Part shown: piece by piece, positions 16,600-24,825 of the stretch
How the letters are laid out: the number at the start of each line of letters is the position of its first letter
Position numbering within the stretch: position 1 is the stretch's first letter
Assembly (NCBI GenBank): GCA_039026555.1
Contig: JBCCMB010000022.1
Location: 1 to 27,795 of the forward strand
Source: JBCCMB01 sp039026555
Lineage (GTDB): Bacteria; Pseudomonadota; Alphaproteobacteria; Caulobacterales; Hyphomonadaceae
Length of the DNA: 27,795 nt
Direction of reading: 5' to 3'
Notes under the pieces: model-generated
What the model saw: only the letters and a program-made list of their open reading frames with translations
Told to the model about the DNA's origin: nothing
Databases searched by the model: none
Program-made: the position numbers and the translations under genes

Positions 16600-17511
16600 C
16601 TACTCGGACAACGTCACGGTCAGCCGCCATTGCTGGTCACCGCGCAGCAACATGATGACCGCGCGGTCTTGCGATTCGAGTTGTTGCAGGAGCGCCGGAT
16701 AGTCTGCGCTGGCGCCGACCGACATTCCATCAATGGATTGGACAATGTCTCGTGATCGCAAGCCAGATTTCTTGAAAGGCCCCTCGCTGCTAAGCGGAAA
16801 GACCATCACTCCACCTCCGGCGACGTCGGGCGCCTGTTCAAATCGCAAGGTTTGAAACAATGTCGCCAATTCAGAGTGCGATAGGCGAGAGCCGGCATTC
16901 TTGATTTCAACGTTGGGCGCTGGCACGTCAGGCCCTTCGATTGTGGCCGGGGCCGAGCGCGCCTCCGCCTCCACGTCCTCCACTGATTTTATCGCCGACA
17001 CGCGGTCGTCAGGATTGATCGGCAAACGCTCGACACGCCCATTGCGCGTCAACAAAACGCCGTCCGCATAAATGCTTTGAAGCTCTACGCCAGGCGATTC
17101 TTCGATCTCCTCGCCCGCCCGATATCTGCGTTGAGCGCCCGATTCATTTGAGATGATCGCGACGCCCTCCTCGTTCGCGCCTGTTCGAACGCCATGAAGC
17201 GTCAGACGCAACTGCGTATCAGGGACGCTATCTACCCGAGTTTCCGCCTCAATCGTCATCGGTCTAAACGGCGAGCGCCTTTGCAGCACCGAAACATATG
17301 ATTGGGACGCTGCAACGCTATTCATAGGCGAAGGTGCAGGCGACGATGTTGAGAGGGTTGCTCCGGCCGTGACCAGCCAAAAGAAACGCGCGCACAGAAG
17401 GCCAAGGATGACAACCGCGATCAACATCACGCCAAACGGGACGCTCGCTCCGATCGACGAGGTCCTAAAGTCAAAAATTGACGCTTTAAATAAAGGTGAG
17501 TGCGTCACCAT
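16600..17511 (-). CDS. gspC: Type II secretion protein C with PDZ domain
   Basis: 303 residues, first gene of the gsp operon. A cytoplasmic tail and one TM (about 25-48) are followed by a linker. The homology-region domain has LRLTLHGVRTGANEEGVAIISNESGAQRRYRAGEEI and 'GVELQSIYADGVLLTRNGRVERLPI' split over its last strands. A C-terminal PDZ domain covers about 215-303 (SSEGPFKKSGLRSRDIVQSIDG). GspC links the inner platform to the secretin and helps pick substrates. The ATG at 17511 has no strong ribosome site. The 142-nt gap before it could hold a promoter, but no Pho box like that at 23622 was found there. Confidence 0.94.
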   Translation of the reverse strand: MVTHSPLFKASIFDFRTSSIGASVPFGVMLIAVVILGLLCARFFWLVTAGATLSTSSPAPSPMNSVAASQSYVSVLQRRSPFRPMTIEAETRVDSVPDTQLRLTLHGVRTGANEEGVAIISNESGAQRRYRAGEEIEESPGVELQSIYADGVLLTRNGRVERLPINPDDRVSAIKSVEDVEAEARSAPATIEGPDVPAPNVEIKNAGSRLSHSELATLFQTLRFEQAPDVAGGGVMVFPLSSEGPFKKSGLRSRDIVQSIDGMSVGASADYPALLQQLESQDRAVIMLLRGDQQWRLTVTLSE

Positions 17512-17653
17512 CCGAGTTGTAGGTTCTCCAAAATAACGCTTACAAGCGCTCAGCTAGATCCAGCCAGGCCTATAGAAACGCTTCATTCGTCAACGTCACG
17601 TTAAACATTCGGCAAGGCGGTCGATCGCGCCCGGACTGCTGAACTATTCGTCG

Positions 17654-20350
17654 CTAAAACGTTCTCGTTAGTGAAACAGATAAAGACTGGCCGACATCGT
17701 AGCGATCGACGATCACTTTCGATCCGCCCGCTTCCTGGAATGCTTTATACTGGTCTCCAAGTATATTCTCTACCTTGAAGCTGAATTTGTAGTCGCCGCC
17801 ATTCAGTTCAAACCGCCGCTTGTAAATTAGATCTACGGTGAAAGGCGGCTGTTCAATAATCGCCGGGCTGTCGTCGGAAAACGATTCAACAGATCTGATA
17901 CGCTCACTTTGGACATTCACAAGGAGGTTTAGATCCGACCCCGCTTCAATATCCGAATAACCAATTTGAATATTCCCAAGGTGTTCGGACTGGCCTTGCA
18001 ATTGACGATCAGGATCGAAATCCGCGATCCGCTCGTCGACCGCACCGCTCGCGCGTAGTTGTTCGAGCGAAAACACAACGCTGTCCGTCAATCCCGTAAG
18101 CTGCTGGACCAGCTGGGCGCTCGCCGATTGGCCCAAAAAAATCACCGGGCTGGTGGCGTCGATCGAGCTGTCGGAATAGGTGTAGTTCGCCTGGAAGGTG
18201 AAATCCTTGGATTTGAACCAGTCCGATTCAATCCAATCTCCAAACGGTATGGATTGCTGATACTCAACTTCAAAACCTTCAACTTCCGCCTCGTCGATAT
18301 TGACGAACGTCACCAGCCTGCTTTCGCCCGAGCCGACGTTGAAGGCCTCGATCGGATTTTCGAGTTCTTTTCTGAAAACGCCCAAAGTTACGAACTGATC
18401 GCGTCCAAAATAGTATTCTAGGCGCGCGTCATAGTTTGTGATGTCGGTCGATTCCAGGAACGGGTTTCCGGAAAACTGCTCATTCGTTTCGGTGTTTGTG
18501 AATCGGCTAGGTCCGAATTCCCGGAATTGCGGTCGGTTGACGGTCTCAGAATAGCCCATCCTCAACTGCAGATCGTCCGCGAAATTCCACGTCACCGTCG
18601 CCGCCGGGTAGAATGTGTCGTCCTCGAGCGCCGGCGTGATAATGCCGGCCGTGTTCGCACCTAAACGAGTTTCCACAGCTTGAATGAAATCTTCGTATCG
18701 ACCGCCAACGGCCACCCGCAGAAACGGGGTCAGCTGTGCGTCGACACCCACATAGCCCGCATCAACTTCTTGCGTCGCAACGTAGAAAGAAGGCGATTGC
18801 GCCGACCGCGTCGCCACAAATGATGTGCTCGGATCCGAGAAGAATTGCTGATAAGCGAAATCTACACGCAGCGACCTCGCCTCAACCGGAAAATCCAAAG
18901 CCACAAGCGCGTCCGTTTGTGACGACCTGTCCTTCTCCGTGTAAAGATAGCCCGCCTTCAGATCGACATCGACTGAACCAAAGCTGAGCGGAAGAACGAA
19001 ATCTACGCCGAAGTCGGTCGTGTCGTCATTAATCTCCGAAAATTCAATGCTGGATCCACGACGAAGCGCGAATTCATCCGTCGACGGCAACAAGATGTAC
19101 TCGTGAAACACCTGATAAGGGGCGTCGCGGTTCGCTTCTGAATAGGATCCGCGCCAATCGACCCTCAGGTCGGCGAAATCTGGGAATTCATGCTCACCCT
19201 GAATTTGCGTCGTCCACAATTGACGCTCAATCCATTCCAAACTTTCGCGGCGCACGTCGTCGTCATCGTTCGTGAAGCCCTCGGCGACTTCGGTTTCCTT
19301 GTCAGTCGAACGCGTGCCGAATGCGAGCGCTTTGACCGAGTGATTGTCAAAAATGTCTGCGCCTATCGAGAGCAAACCGTTCGCGCCTATCGTATTGGTT
19401 GTGCTTCGGCGATCGAATTGCGACAGCGCCAGCGCGGGGCCTTCAGGCTCACCCTGGCGCAGAAGCGCTTCACCGATGCCCTGGACGCCATCGCGCGTCG
19501 ACCATTCATTGGAATAGGAGCCATAGCCTAAGAAGCCGAAAGACAAATCATTATTTACGTCGTAGCGGCGACCGACCGTCGCGTCGACGCCGACATCAGC
19601 GCCGACATCGCCTTCTTGCACGACCAGCAAAGACGCGTCCCGCGTCAAGGCGCGCGCAAACGCATTCCTGTCGGCCAGCGGCGTAGACCCGTAAGCGCCG
19701 TTGGCGAAAATATCGCCCAATCCCTCGGGCAGATTGCGGGTGCCGTCATCATATCCAAGGAAATCGGTGTCGCCGCCATCATACTGGAAACCGTCGTCGA
19801 ATGTGGTTTCGGAATTGCCTCCGCCAGAGACGCCAATCTCAAAGAAATTCTCGAGCGGCACCGCTTTCGTGCGTATATCGATCACGCCGCCGCCGAACTC
19901 CGCGGACATTTCCGGAGAAAACGTCTTTTGAACAAGCGTGGATTCGAGAACAGAGGTCGGAAACAGATCCAGAGGCGCCACTTTACGAAGCGGCGCAGGG
20001 CTTGGAATAATTGAGCCGTTTAGCGTCGAAGACGCATAGCGCTCGTTCAGACCGCGGACATAAACGAATTTCCCATCTGCGATCGAAACGCCCGTCACGC
20101 GCTGTAATGCAGCGGCGACATCGCTATCGCCCCTTAGAGAAAAATCTTCAGCGTCGAGCAAGGATGAGACTTCCGAGGTTTCTCGTTTTTCATCGGGGAT
20201 AAACTCCCCACGAATAACCACTTCGCCCAGAACGCGGTCGTCCGCCGCTTCGGCCGTGGGCGTCTCCTGCGCGTTGGCGGTGTAAGCCTGAGTGAGTGTT
20301 GTCGTGGCGAGCAGCGCCATGACGCCATATGAGAGGCGATTGACCATCAT
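17654..20350 (-). CDS. TonB-dependent outer-membrane receptor linked to the T2SS
   Basis: 898 residues from the ATGATG at 20350/20347, preceded by GGGGAA. The longer frame to 20440 has no signal at its N-terminus, while this start gives MMVNRLSYGVMALL...YTANAQE. The plug domain (about 45-165) has VVIRGEF, DSDVAAALQRVTGVSIADGKFVYVRGLNERYASSTLNGS and FGGGVIDIRTK. A TonB box may lie in RVLGEVVIRG. The beta-barrel ends SVSLTRTF, with the terminal Phe used in barrel assembly. Substrate is unknown. Its place between the ElpS-like lipoprotein and gspC argues for uptake of something made available by the secreted protein, possibly phosphorus-related. This is an inference from context only. Confidence 0.9.
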   Translation of the reverse strand: MMVNRLSYGVMALLATTTLTQAYTANAQETPTAEAADDRVLGEVVIRGEFIPDEKRETSEVSSLLDAEDFSLRGDSDVAAALQRVTGVSIADGKFVYVRGLNERYASSTLNGSIIPSPAPLRKVAPLDLFPTSVLESTLVQKTFSPEMSAEFGGGVIDIRTKAVPLENFFEIGVSGGGNSETTFDDGFQYDGGDTDFLGYDDGTRNLPEGLGDIFANGAYGSTPLADRNAFARALTRDASLLVVQEGDVGADVGVDATVGRRYDVNNDLSFGFLGYGSYSNEWSTRDGVQGIGEALLRQGEPEGPALALSQFDRRSTTNTIGANGLLSIGADIFDNHSVKALAFGTRSTDKETEVAEGFTNDDDDVRRESLEWIERQLWTTQIQGEHEFPDFADLRVDWRGSYSEANRDAPYQVFHEYILLPSTDEFALRRGSSIEFSEINDDTTDFGVDFVLPLSFGSVDVDLKAGYLYTEKDRSSQTDALVALDFPVEARSLRVDFAYQQFFSDPSTSFVATRSAQSPSFYVATQEVDAGYVGVDAQLTPFLRVAVGGRYEDFIQAVETRLGANTAGIITPALEDDTFYPAATVTWNFADDLQLRMGYSETVNRPQFREFGPSRFTNTETNEQFSGNPFLESTDITNYDARLEYYFGRDQFVTLGVFRKELENPIEAFNVGSGESRLVTFVNIDEAEVEGFEVEYQQSIPFGDWIESDWFKSKDFTFQANYTYSDSSIDATSPVIFLGQSASAQLVQQLTGLTDSVVFSLEQLRASGAVDERIADFDPDRQLQGQSEHLGNIQIGYSDIEAGSDLNLLVNVQSERIRSVESFSDDSPAIIEQPPFTVDLIYKRRFELNGGDYKFSFKVENILGDQYKAFQEAGGSKVIVDRYDVGQSLSVSLTRTF

Positions 20351-20401
20351 TTTCCCCGAGCCGATCCTGACTGCCAAACGCGCCGCAAAAACCGGCGCGC
20401 C

Positions 20402-20438
20402 AAAAAGAACAAACGGGCGGCGACTTTCATCGCCGCCC
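20402..20438 (-). terminator. Hairpin with T-tract between the lipoprotein and receptor genes
   Basis: On the minus strand a perfect 9-bp stem GGGCGGCGA / TCGCCGCCC around a 6-nt loop is followed by GTTTGTTCTTTTT. It lies 15 nt past the lipoprotein stop and about 55 nt before the receptor ATG. It could be a full terminator or an attenuator that lowers receptor expression relative to the lipoprotein. Confidence 0.7.
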
Positions 20439-20452
20439 AACGCGTATGACGT

Positions 20453-23440
20453 TTAGTTGGCGCTCGTCACCGCGCCTGTGGAGTCGATCGTCCAACCGAG
20501 ATACCAGTCGTCGTCCGCATCCTCGACAGCGCCGAGATATTGAGCCGCATCAAAGAAAGACGCATCCAGCGTTGACGGGTCAGCCGCCGTAGCGTTGGTC
20601 TCGGCCGTACCCGGCTCGACGCCGATCGTGTCACGACCGAAGAAGGAGAAGCCGGTCATGCCGTTTGTGCCTTCGACAAGGTTGCTGATCGCGCTGCGAA
20701 TGTCGGACGCTTCCGTTGCGTCGGTGTCATCGTCCTCGTCAATGTTCTCCGCCGTATCTAGGAAGAGACCATTGATGGTCAGGGATGCGCCGTCCGGAGC
20801 GCGCGACCCATTAAGGAGAAGGTCGTCGACCACATCATCGATATCTAAACCTTTAGACGTGTTCGCGATAATGCCGTTGTAGAAGTCGCCGCCCATGCCT
20901 TCGCGGAACCGAGCGCCGGGAGATTCCTCGTTAAAGCCGATAATGGTGTAATTGGCGATTTGCGGCGTCGAGCGCGGCGTTTCGTCCGGCGATGAGCTGG
21001 AGCGGCTGTCGCCCTCGAAGCCATAGTCCGAACCATTGCTGTGCTCGGCGATGACATACTGCATCTTGCCGGTCCATCCATCGGTCCAATCAACCGCGTC
21101 ATCGCCCTGGCCGGTGATCACCACGTGTTTGGCGTTGACTGTGCCGCCGAAGAATTCCACGCCGTCATCGCCATTATTGTGGACTTGGATGAAGTCGACG
21201 ACCGTACCCGCGCCCACGCCTTGGAACGCGATGCCATTGGACTGATCTTCCTCGTTTCGGAAGATCCCGGCGTACTCAACACGGGTGTAGGTCAGCGAAC
21301 CGCTGCTATCCGCCGAAACATTGCCGCCAAAGACGCCCGAACTCGCTTCGCCGTCATCTTCGCACTCGGCGGTTCCTCCAGTAGCCGACGGATCGACATC
21401 ACATTTGTTGATCGGAGCTTTGCCGTTGATCGACAAGCCTAACCATTGCGCGCGCGTATCCGGATCGGTGATTTCGCCCCGCAAAGCCGGACCAGACGTA
21501 AACACCACAGGCGCCGCCGCCGTGCCGTTTGCAAATAGCTTCGATCCGCGCGTCACAACCAAGCCATCTGTCACCGAGTCGCCAAAAACGGTGACCCCGG
21601 GATCGATGGTGAGGTCAACTTGGGTTGAGTTCGTATCGTTGACCGCTTCGGAGCCGCCATCGGTGCCGACGAAGACCTGACCGCGAAGACGGTAGATGAT
21701 CGATGACCCTCGATCCAAAGTCAGGTCGGACTGAATCACGCCCGAGAGCGCACAGACGACTTTGCCATCAAGCGCGCCCTCCTCGGAGGTGCCTGTGGGA
21801 CAATCATCGCTTTCTTCAAAGACGGTGCCCGGCTTCGTCCAGCCCGCCGCCCAATTGTCCTCGACCGTCTCTTCCGGCGAGAACGCGCCGATATAGCCGA
21901 GGTCCGTCAGCGCACCGATGCCTGTCACGTCATACACCTGCGGGAAGGTCACGACTTCGATGCCAGGCACAAAAGTCGTCGACGCCAAAGAGGAGTCGAA
22001 CTCAACAAATTCATTGTCGAAGAATACGACCTCGTCATCGCTATTTAGGATGGTGTCTTGTTGCCCCAGGAACGCCTGGATCGTCGCGCCATCGCCTTCT
22101 GCAGGACCATCAACAACTTCCGGGTCGTTGTTAAACAGGTTCGACGTAACGACGATTGCGTCGTCATCATAGGTCGGCGACACGGCGCCGGACGCAATAG
22201 TCGCGTCCAACAAATTAGACAGCGTCGGCGCGTCGCCAATCTCAAAACCGCCAGCGTTGAAATTGGACATAACGCCATTCACCAAGAGAGCGCCCGTGCC
22301 TTCGCGAAGCCGAATGCCTTTCTCGCCATTGGCCGCGCCAATGAAGGTGAAGTTAGAGATCTTCGGATTTGAACGAGGCGTCAGGTCGGCGTCCGTAACG
22401 CTGCGGTTGTCGCCTTCGATTGCGAAGTCGGAAGAGTCTTCCGACTGGATAACGAGAACGTTTTGGAGAGAGCCGGTCCAGCCATCTGTCCAGTCGATCG
22501 AATCGTCAGCAGCGCCTGTGATAACGACGTTTTTCGCATTCACGGTGCCGCCGAAGAATTCTACCCCATCATCGCCATTGTTGTGGACTTGGATATTCTC
22601 CACAACTGTGTCTGATCCAACACCTTGGAAGGCGATGCCGTTCGACTGGTCCTCTTCAGTGAAGAAAACGCCAGCGTGTTCAACACGGACATACCGCAAA
22701 ACGCCGCTATCATCTTCCGCGTCGCCGCCGCCATAAACGCCGGAGCCTGCTTCGCCATCATCCTGGCAGTCAGCGCTGCCTGGCACTGGGTTTTCAACAC
22801 CGTCAATGATCACGTCGCAATTATTGATCGGCGCAAAACCATTGATGATCAGGCCAAGCCACTCACTGCGAGCATTGGGGTTGGCCGGCGCCGCGCCGCT
22901 TTGGCGCTCCAGCTCCTCAACACTTGTGAACACGATGGGTTGGTCAGCCGTGCCATCGGCCATGATCATGGAGCCGCGTTGAATGACTAGGCCGCTGTTT
23001 GCGCCCGACCCATAAATCGTGGCGCCAGGCTCAAACGTCAAAACAACGCCGGTTCCATCCTCGTTTGCGCTCGTTGTAGTCGCGCCGGCGTCAACGCCGG
23101 CGAAAACCGTACCAGACAGGAAGTATGGGACGCCCGACTGGAAGGTAATGTCGTCCGTGATTTGACCGCCCGAACCGCCGGAGACTTCGACAACCTCAAC
23201 CACAGAGCCGTTCGCGGTGGTACGCGTGGTCACCGTTAAGAATTCGCTTGACGCGTCAAAGTTTGCTGGGACGCCTGTGCCGATGGTTGTTGGAGCCGGA
23301 GCAGGAGACGGAGCTGGCGCGGGGGCTGGCGCCGGAGCGGCGGGCCCCGGTGAAGAAATACTCGTGTCGGAACATGCGGCCAGCGCAAAGCCGGCGACGC
23401 CGACCATTAACGCGCGACGAAAATTGGGAATCGAGGTCAT
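20453..23440 (-). CDS. ElpS-like large lipoprotein with two tandem beta-helix-like modules; probable T2SS substrate
   Basis: 995 residues. The signal MTSIPNFRRALMVGVAGFALAAC has lipobox LAAC, Cys23, Ser at +2. A Pro/Ala-rich linker (about 31-52) follows. Two homologous modules then lie about 467 residues apart. Each has SG.VF.G.D, LT..PG.T..G, LV..RGS...A.GTA..P.VFTS, WLGL.ING.API, EDQSNGIAFQGVG..TVV, IQVHNNGDDGVEFFGGTVNAK and DWTDGWTG, and ends Y.GA...(E/D)D.W..GWT. Conserved Cys pairs (NCDV...DCQDDGE and KCDV...ECEDDGE) suggest disulfides. Module two also has CPTG...VCALSG at its start, a part module one lacks. This matches the family I remember as ElpS of Caulobacter crescentus, a lipoprotein exported by T2SS in phosphate starvation. 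The neighbouring receptor, gsp genes and Pho box agree. No catalytic site is recognised. Confidence 0.85.
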   Translation of the reverse strand: MTSIPNFRRALMVGVAGFALAACSDTSISSPGPAAPAPAPAPAPSPAPAPTTIGTGVPANFDASSEFLTVTTRTTANGSVVEVVEVSGGSGGQITDDITFQSGVPYFLSGTVFAGVDAGATTTSANEDGTGVVLTFEPGATIYGSGANSGLVIQRGSMIMADGTADQPIVFTSVEELERQSGAAPANPNARSEWLGLIINGFAPINNCDVIIDGVENPVPGSADCQDDGEAGSGVYGGGDAEDDSGVLRYVRVEHAGVFFTEEDQSNGIAFQGVGSDTVVENIQVHNNGDDGVEFFGGTVNAKNVVITGAADDSIDWTDGWTGSLQNVLVIQSEDSSDFAIEGDNRSVTDADLTPRSNPKISNFTFIGAANGEKGIRLREGTGALLVNGVMSNFNAGGFEIGDAPTLSNLLDATIASGAVSPTYDDDAIVVTSNLFNNDPEVVDGPAEGDGATIQAFLGQQDTILNSDDEVVFFDNEFVEFDSSLASTTFVPGIEVVTFPQVYDVTGIGALTDLGYIGAFSPEETVEDNWAAGWTKPGTVFEESDDCPTGTSEEGALDGKVVCALSGVIQSDLTLDRGSSIIYRLRGQVFVGTDGGSEAVNDTNSTQVDLTIDPGVTVFGDSVTDGLVVTRGSKLFANGTAAAPVVFTSGPALRGEITDPDTRAQWLGLSINGKAPINKCDVDPSATGGTAECEDDGEASSGVFGGNVSADSSGSLTYTRVEYAGIFRNEEDQSNGIAFQGVGAGTVVDFIQVHNNGDDGVEFFGGTVNAKHVVITGQGDDAVDWTDGWTGKMQYVIAEHSNGSDYGFEGDSRSSSSPDETPRSTPQIANYTIIGFNEESPGARFREGMGGDFYNGIIANTSKGLDIDDVVDDLLLNGSRAPDGASLTINGLFLDTAENIDEDDDTDATEASDIRSAISNLVEGTNGMTGFSFFGRDTIGVEPGTAETNATAADPSTLDASFFDAAQYLGAVEDADDDWYLGWTIDSTGAVTSAN

Positions 23441-23549
23441 TAGGAAGAGCCCCCTCTAGACGACCAGAAAACAAACCAAGTCTAACGGGCCCCGCTCGAA
23501 TCTCGTCGCGCAAGCCCCCTCAGATCGCGGAGGCTAATCGCACACTCAT

Positions 23550-23567
23550 GTGACGCTAATGTAACAA
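23550..23567 (-). promoter_or_regulatory. Possible second, degenerate Pho box
   Basis: The minus strand reads TTGTTAC-ATTA-GCGTCAC, the same 7-4-7 layout but with two mismatches in each half compared with the strong box 72 nt upstream. GATTAG follows 10 nt after it and could serve as a -10. Weak on its own. Confidence 0.35.
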
Positions 23568-23621
23568 TCCCTATACGGAGTTTCGCGTGATTCTGAGCAA
23601 AGCCTCGACCTCCAAAAAAAC

Positions 23622-23639
23622 GTGACAAATCAATGACAA
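23622..23639 (-). promoter_or_regulatory. Pho box (PhoB binding site) upstream of the ElpS-like gene
   Basis: The minus strand reads TTGTCAT-TGAT-TTGTCAC, two 7-mers differing at one base and 4 nt apart. This is the 7-4-7 direct repeat of the PhoB consensus (CTGTCAT repeat). It lies about 180 nt before the ATG of the lipoprotein gene and about 100 nt past the stop of the prepilin peptidase gene, all on the same strand. A fitting -10 element at the usual distance is weak. Confidence 0.75.
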
Positions 23640-23736
23640 CTTGGTGATTTGTTGAGGTATGTTTGTTCCAGTTTTTTATTTGTTTCGGAAAACTTTAGAG
23701 ATCGCCGCCGCAGGCGCGGACGTGAGAGTTGATCGC

Positions 23737-24318
23737 CTAAATCGGTGTGACGCCGAAAAGCCAAAAACCCCCAAAACCGGCTGCGATAAATGGTCCGAAA
23801 GGGATGGGTTTTTTTAAACTCTCTCGACCCATGAGCCATCGAATGGCTGCAAAAATAAGACCCAATAAAGATGCGGCGAGCATCACATAAGGCAATGACA
23901 TCCAACCGAGCCAAGCTCCCGCAGCTGCGACGAGTTTAGCGTCGCCCTGCCCTAGGCCGTCGCGCCCAGTACGCCATTTGTAGTAGGCGCCGACGGTCCG
24001 GAGCACGCCATATCCGGCAAACGCGCCAATGATGCTGTCTATTAGACGATCGGGGCCTTCGAAAGCCGCCAACCCAACGCCCAGAGCGATCAAAGGATAG
24101 GTGATCGCGTTCGGAAGCAGCATTCGCTCAATATCGACCGCCGATAGCCAAACAAGACTAACCGCCAACACGCTTCCCGCGATTTTTGCGTTCGGCGGAC
24201 CCCACATGAGATTTGCGCCAATCCCGAGGCCACACGCCAGGACAGCGAGAACTACGCTGCGCTGGCTCGATAATTCTAAACTTGCGGAGCGAAATGAGAG
24301 CGTCTTAGGCCAATCCAT
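23737..24318 (-). CDS. gspO: Prepilin peptidase, peptidase domain only (GspO-type, family A24)
   Basis: 193 residues, polytopic (about six hydrophobic segments). It carries the two catalytic Asp of aspartic prepilin peptidases. The first is D62 in SAVDIERMLLPNAITYP. The second is D126 in GLGQGDAKLVAAAGAWLGW, the GxGD motif. It lacks the N-terminal N-methyltransferase domain with its CxxC pairs found in full-length GspO/PilD (about 270-290 residues). It should process GspG-K in the inner membrane. A role for a Tad or type IV pilus elsewhere (CpaA-like) is possible. The start overlaps the upstream DUF6702 gene by 14 nt, so the two are co-translated. Confidence 0.87.
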   Translation of the reverse strand: MDWPKTLSFRSASLELSSQRSVVLAVLACGLGIGANLMWGPPNAKIAGSVLAVSLVWLSAVDIERMLLPNAITYPLIALGVGLAAFEGPDRLIDSIIGAFAGYGVLRTVGAYYKWRTGRDGLGQGDAKLVAAAGAWLGWMSLPYVMLAASLLGLIFAAIRWLMGRESLKKPIPFGPFIAAGFGGFWLFGVTPI

Positions 24319-24823
24319 CGACTGTCTTGAATCCGTCCGACGCCGTGAAGACGAGCGTGCGCACCCCCTTCCCCATGGATATGTTTACGCGATTAACCTG
24401 GTCGGGAAATACATCGTGAAAAACAGCGTTTGAGACGTTTAAAGCGTCCATCGGCGCTGAAGCCGCCGCCTCCTGATAAACAAGGATATGCGCGCCTTCC
24501 AGTTCGGCGCCCACAATCTCCAGATCGACCAAATTACCGTCATGCAACAACGAGAACCGATCGCGCACATAGAGTGCGAGCCGCGCCTGGGTGCGCGTCT
24601 GACCCAAGTCTTGCGCCGGCGTTCCAGAGACTGTCGCCAGTGCAAATTCAGCGTCATGCGCATGAAGCCGGTGGATGATTTGGATTGTCTTTGACGCGTC
24701 GCTCCAGCTAATGCGCGTTAGGGCCGTTTTTGTGCGATGCGCGAGCGCCGCCGGCGCATTTAGGCCGGCCGCGAGCATCGCGCCCATCGCGCAAAATAGG
24801 CGTCGAGATGGATGACCGCCCAA
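24305..24823 (-). CDS. DUF6702 family exported protein
   Basis: 172 residues from a TTG at 24823, 2 nt after the stop of the metallopeptidase gene. This start gives a signal peptide with an Arg pair (HPSRRLF...APAALA before HRTKTAL). The later ATG at 24787 leaves a signal without positive charge. The mature part has the family's IQIIHRLHAHDAEFAL, a conserved His/Asp-containing strand, then LALYVRDRFSLL, LVDLEIVGAELEG..ILVYQEA, and VFHDVFPDQVNRVNI. DUF6702 proteins have no assigned reaction, but they are often found next to M1-like peptidases, as here. Confidence 0.78.
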   Translation of the reverse strand: MGGHPSRRLFCAMGAMLAAGLNAPAALAHRTKTALTRISWSDASKTIQIIHRLHAHDAEFALATVSGTPAQDLGQTRTQARLALYVRDRFSLLHDGNLVDLEIVGAELEGAHILVYQEAAASAPMDALNVSNAVFHDVFPDQVNRVNISMGKGVRTLVFTASDGFKTVDGLA

Positions 24824-24825
24824 AG

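Noticed and set aside
17512..17653. Search for a Pho box before gspC
   Set aside because: No minus-strand TGTCA motif in the gap; the TGACGTTGACG stretch does not fit the consensus.
22257..22736. 159-codon plus-strand frame
   Set aside because: Antisense to the lipoprotein; it has a look-alike at 21036-21245 because the underlying gene is duplicated, not because it is a real repeat gene.
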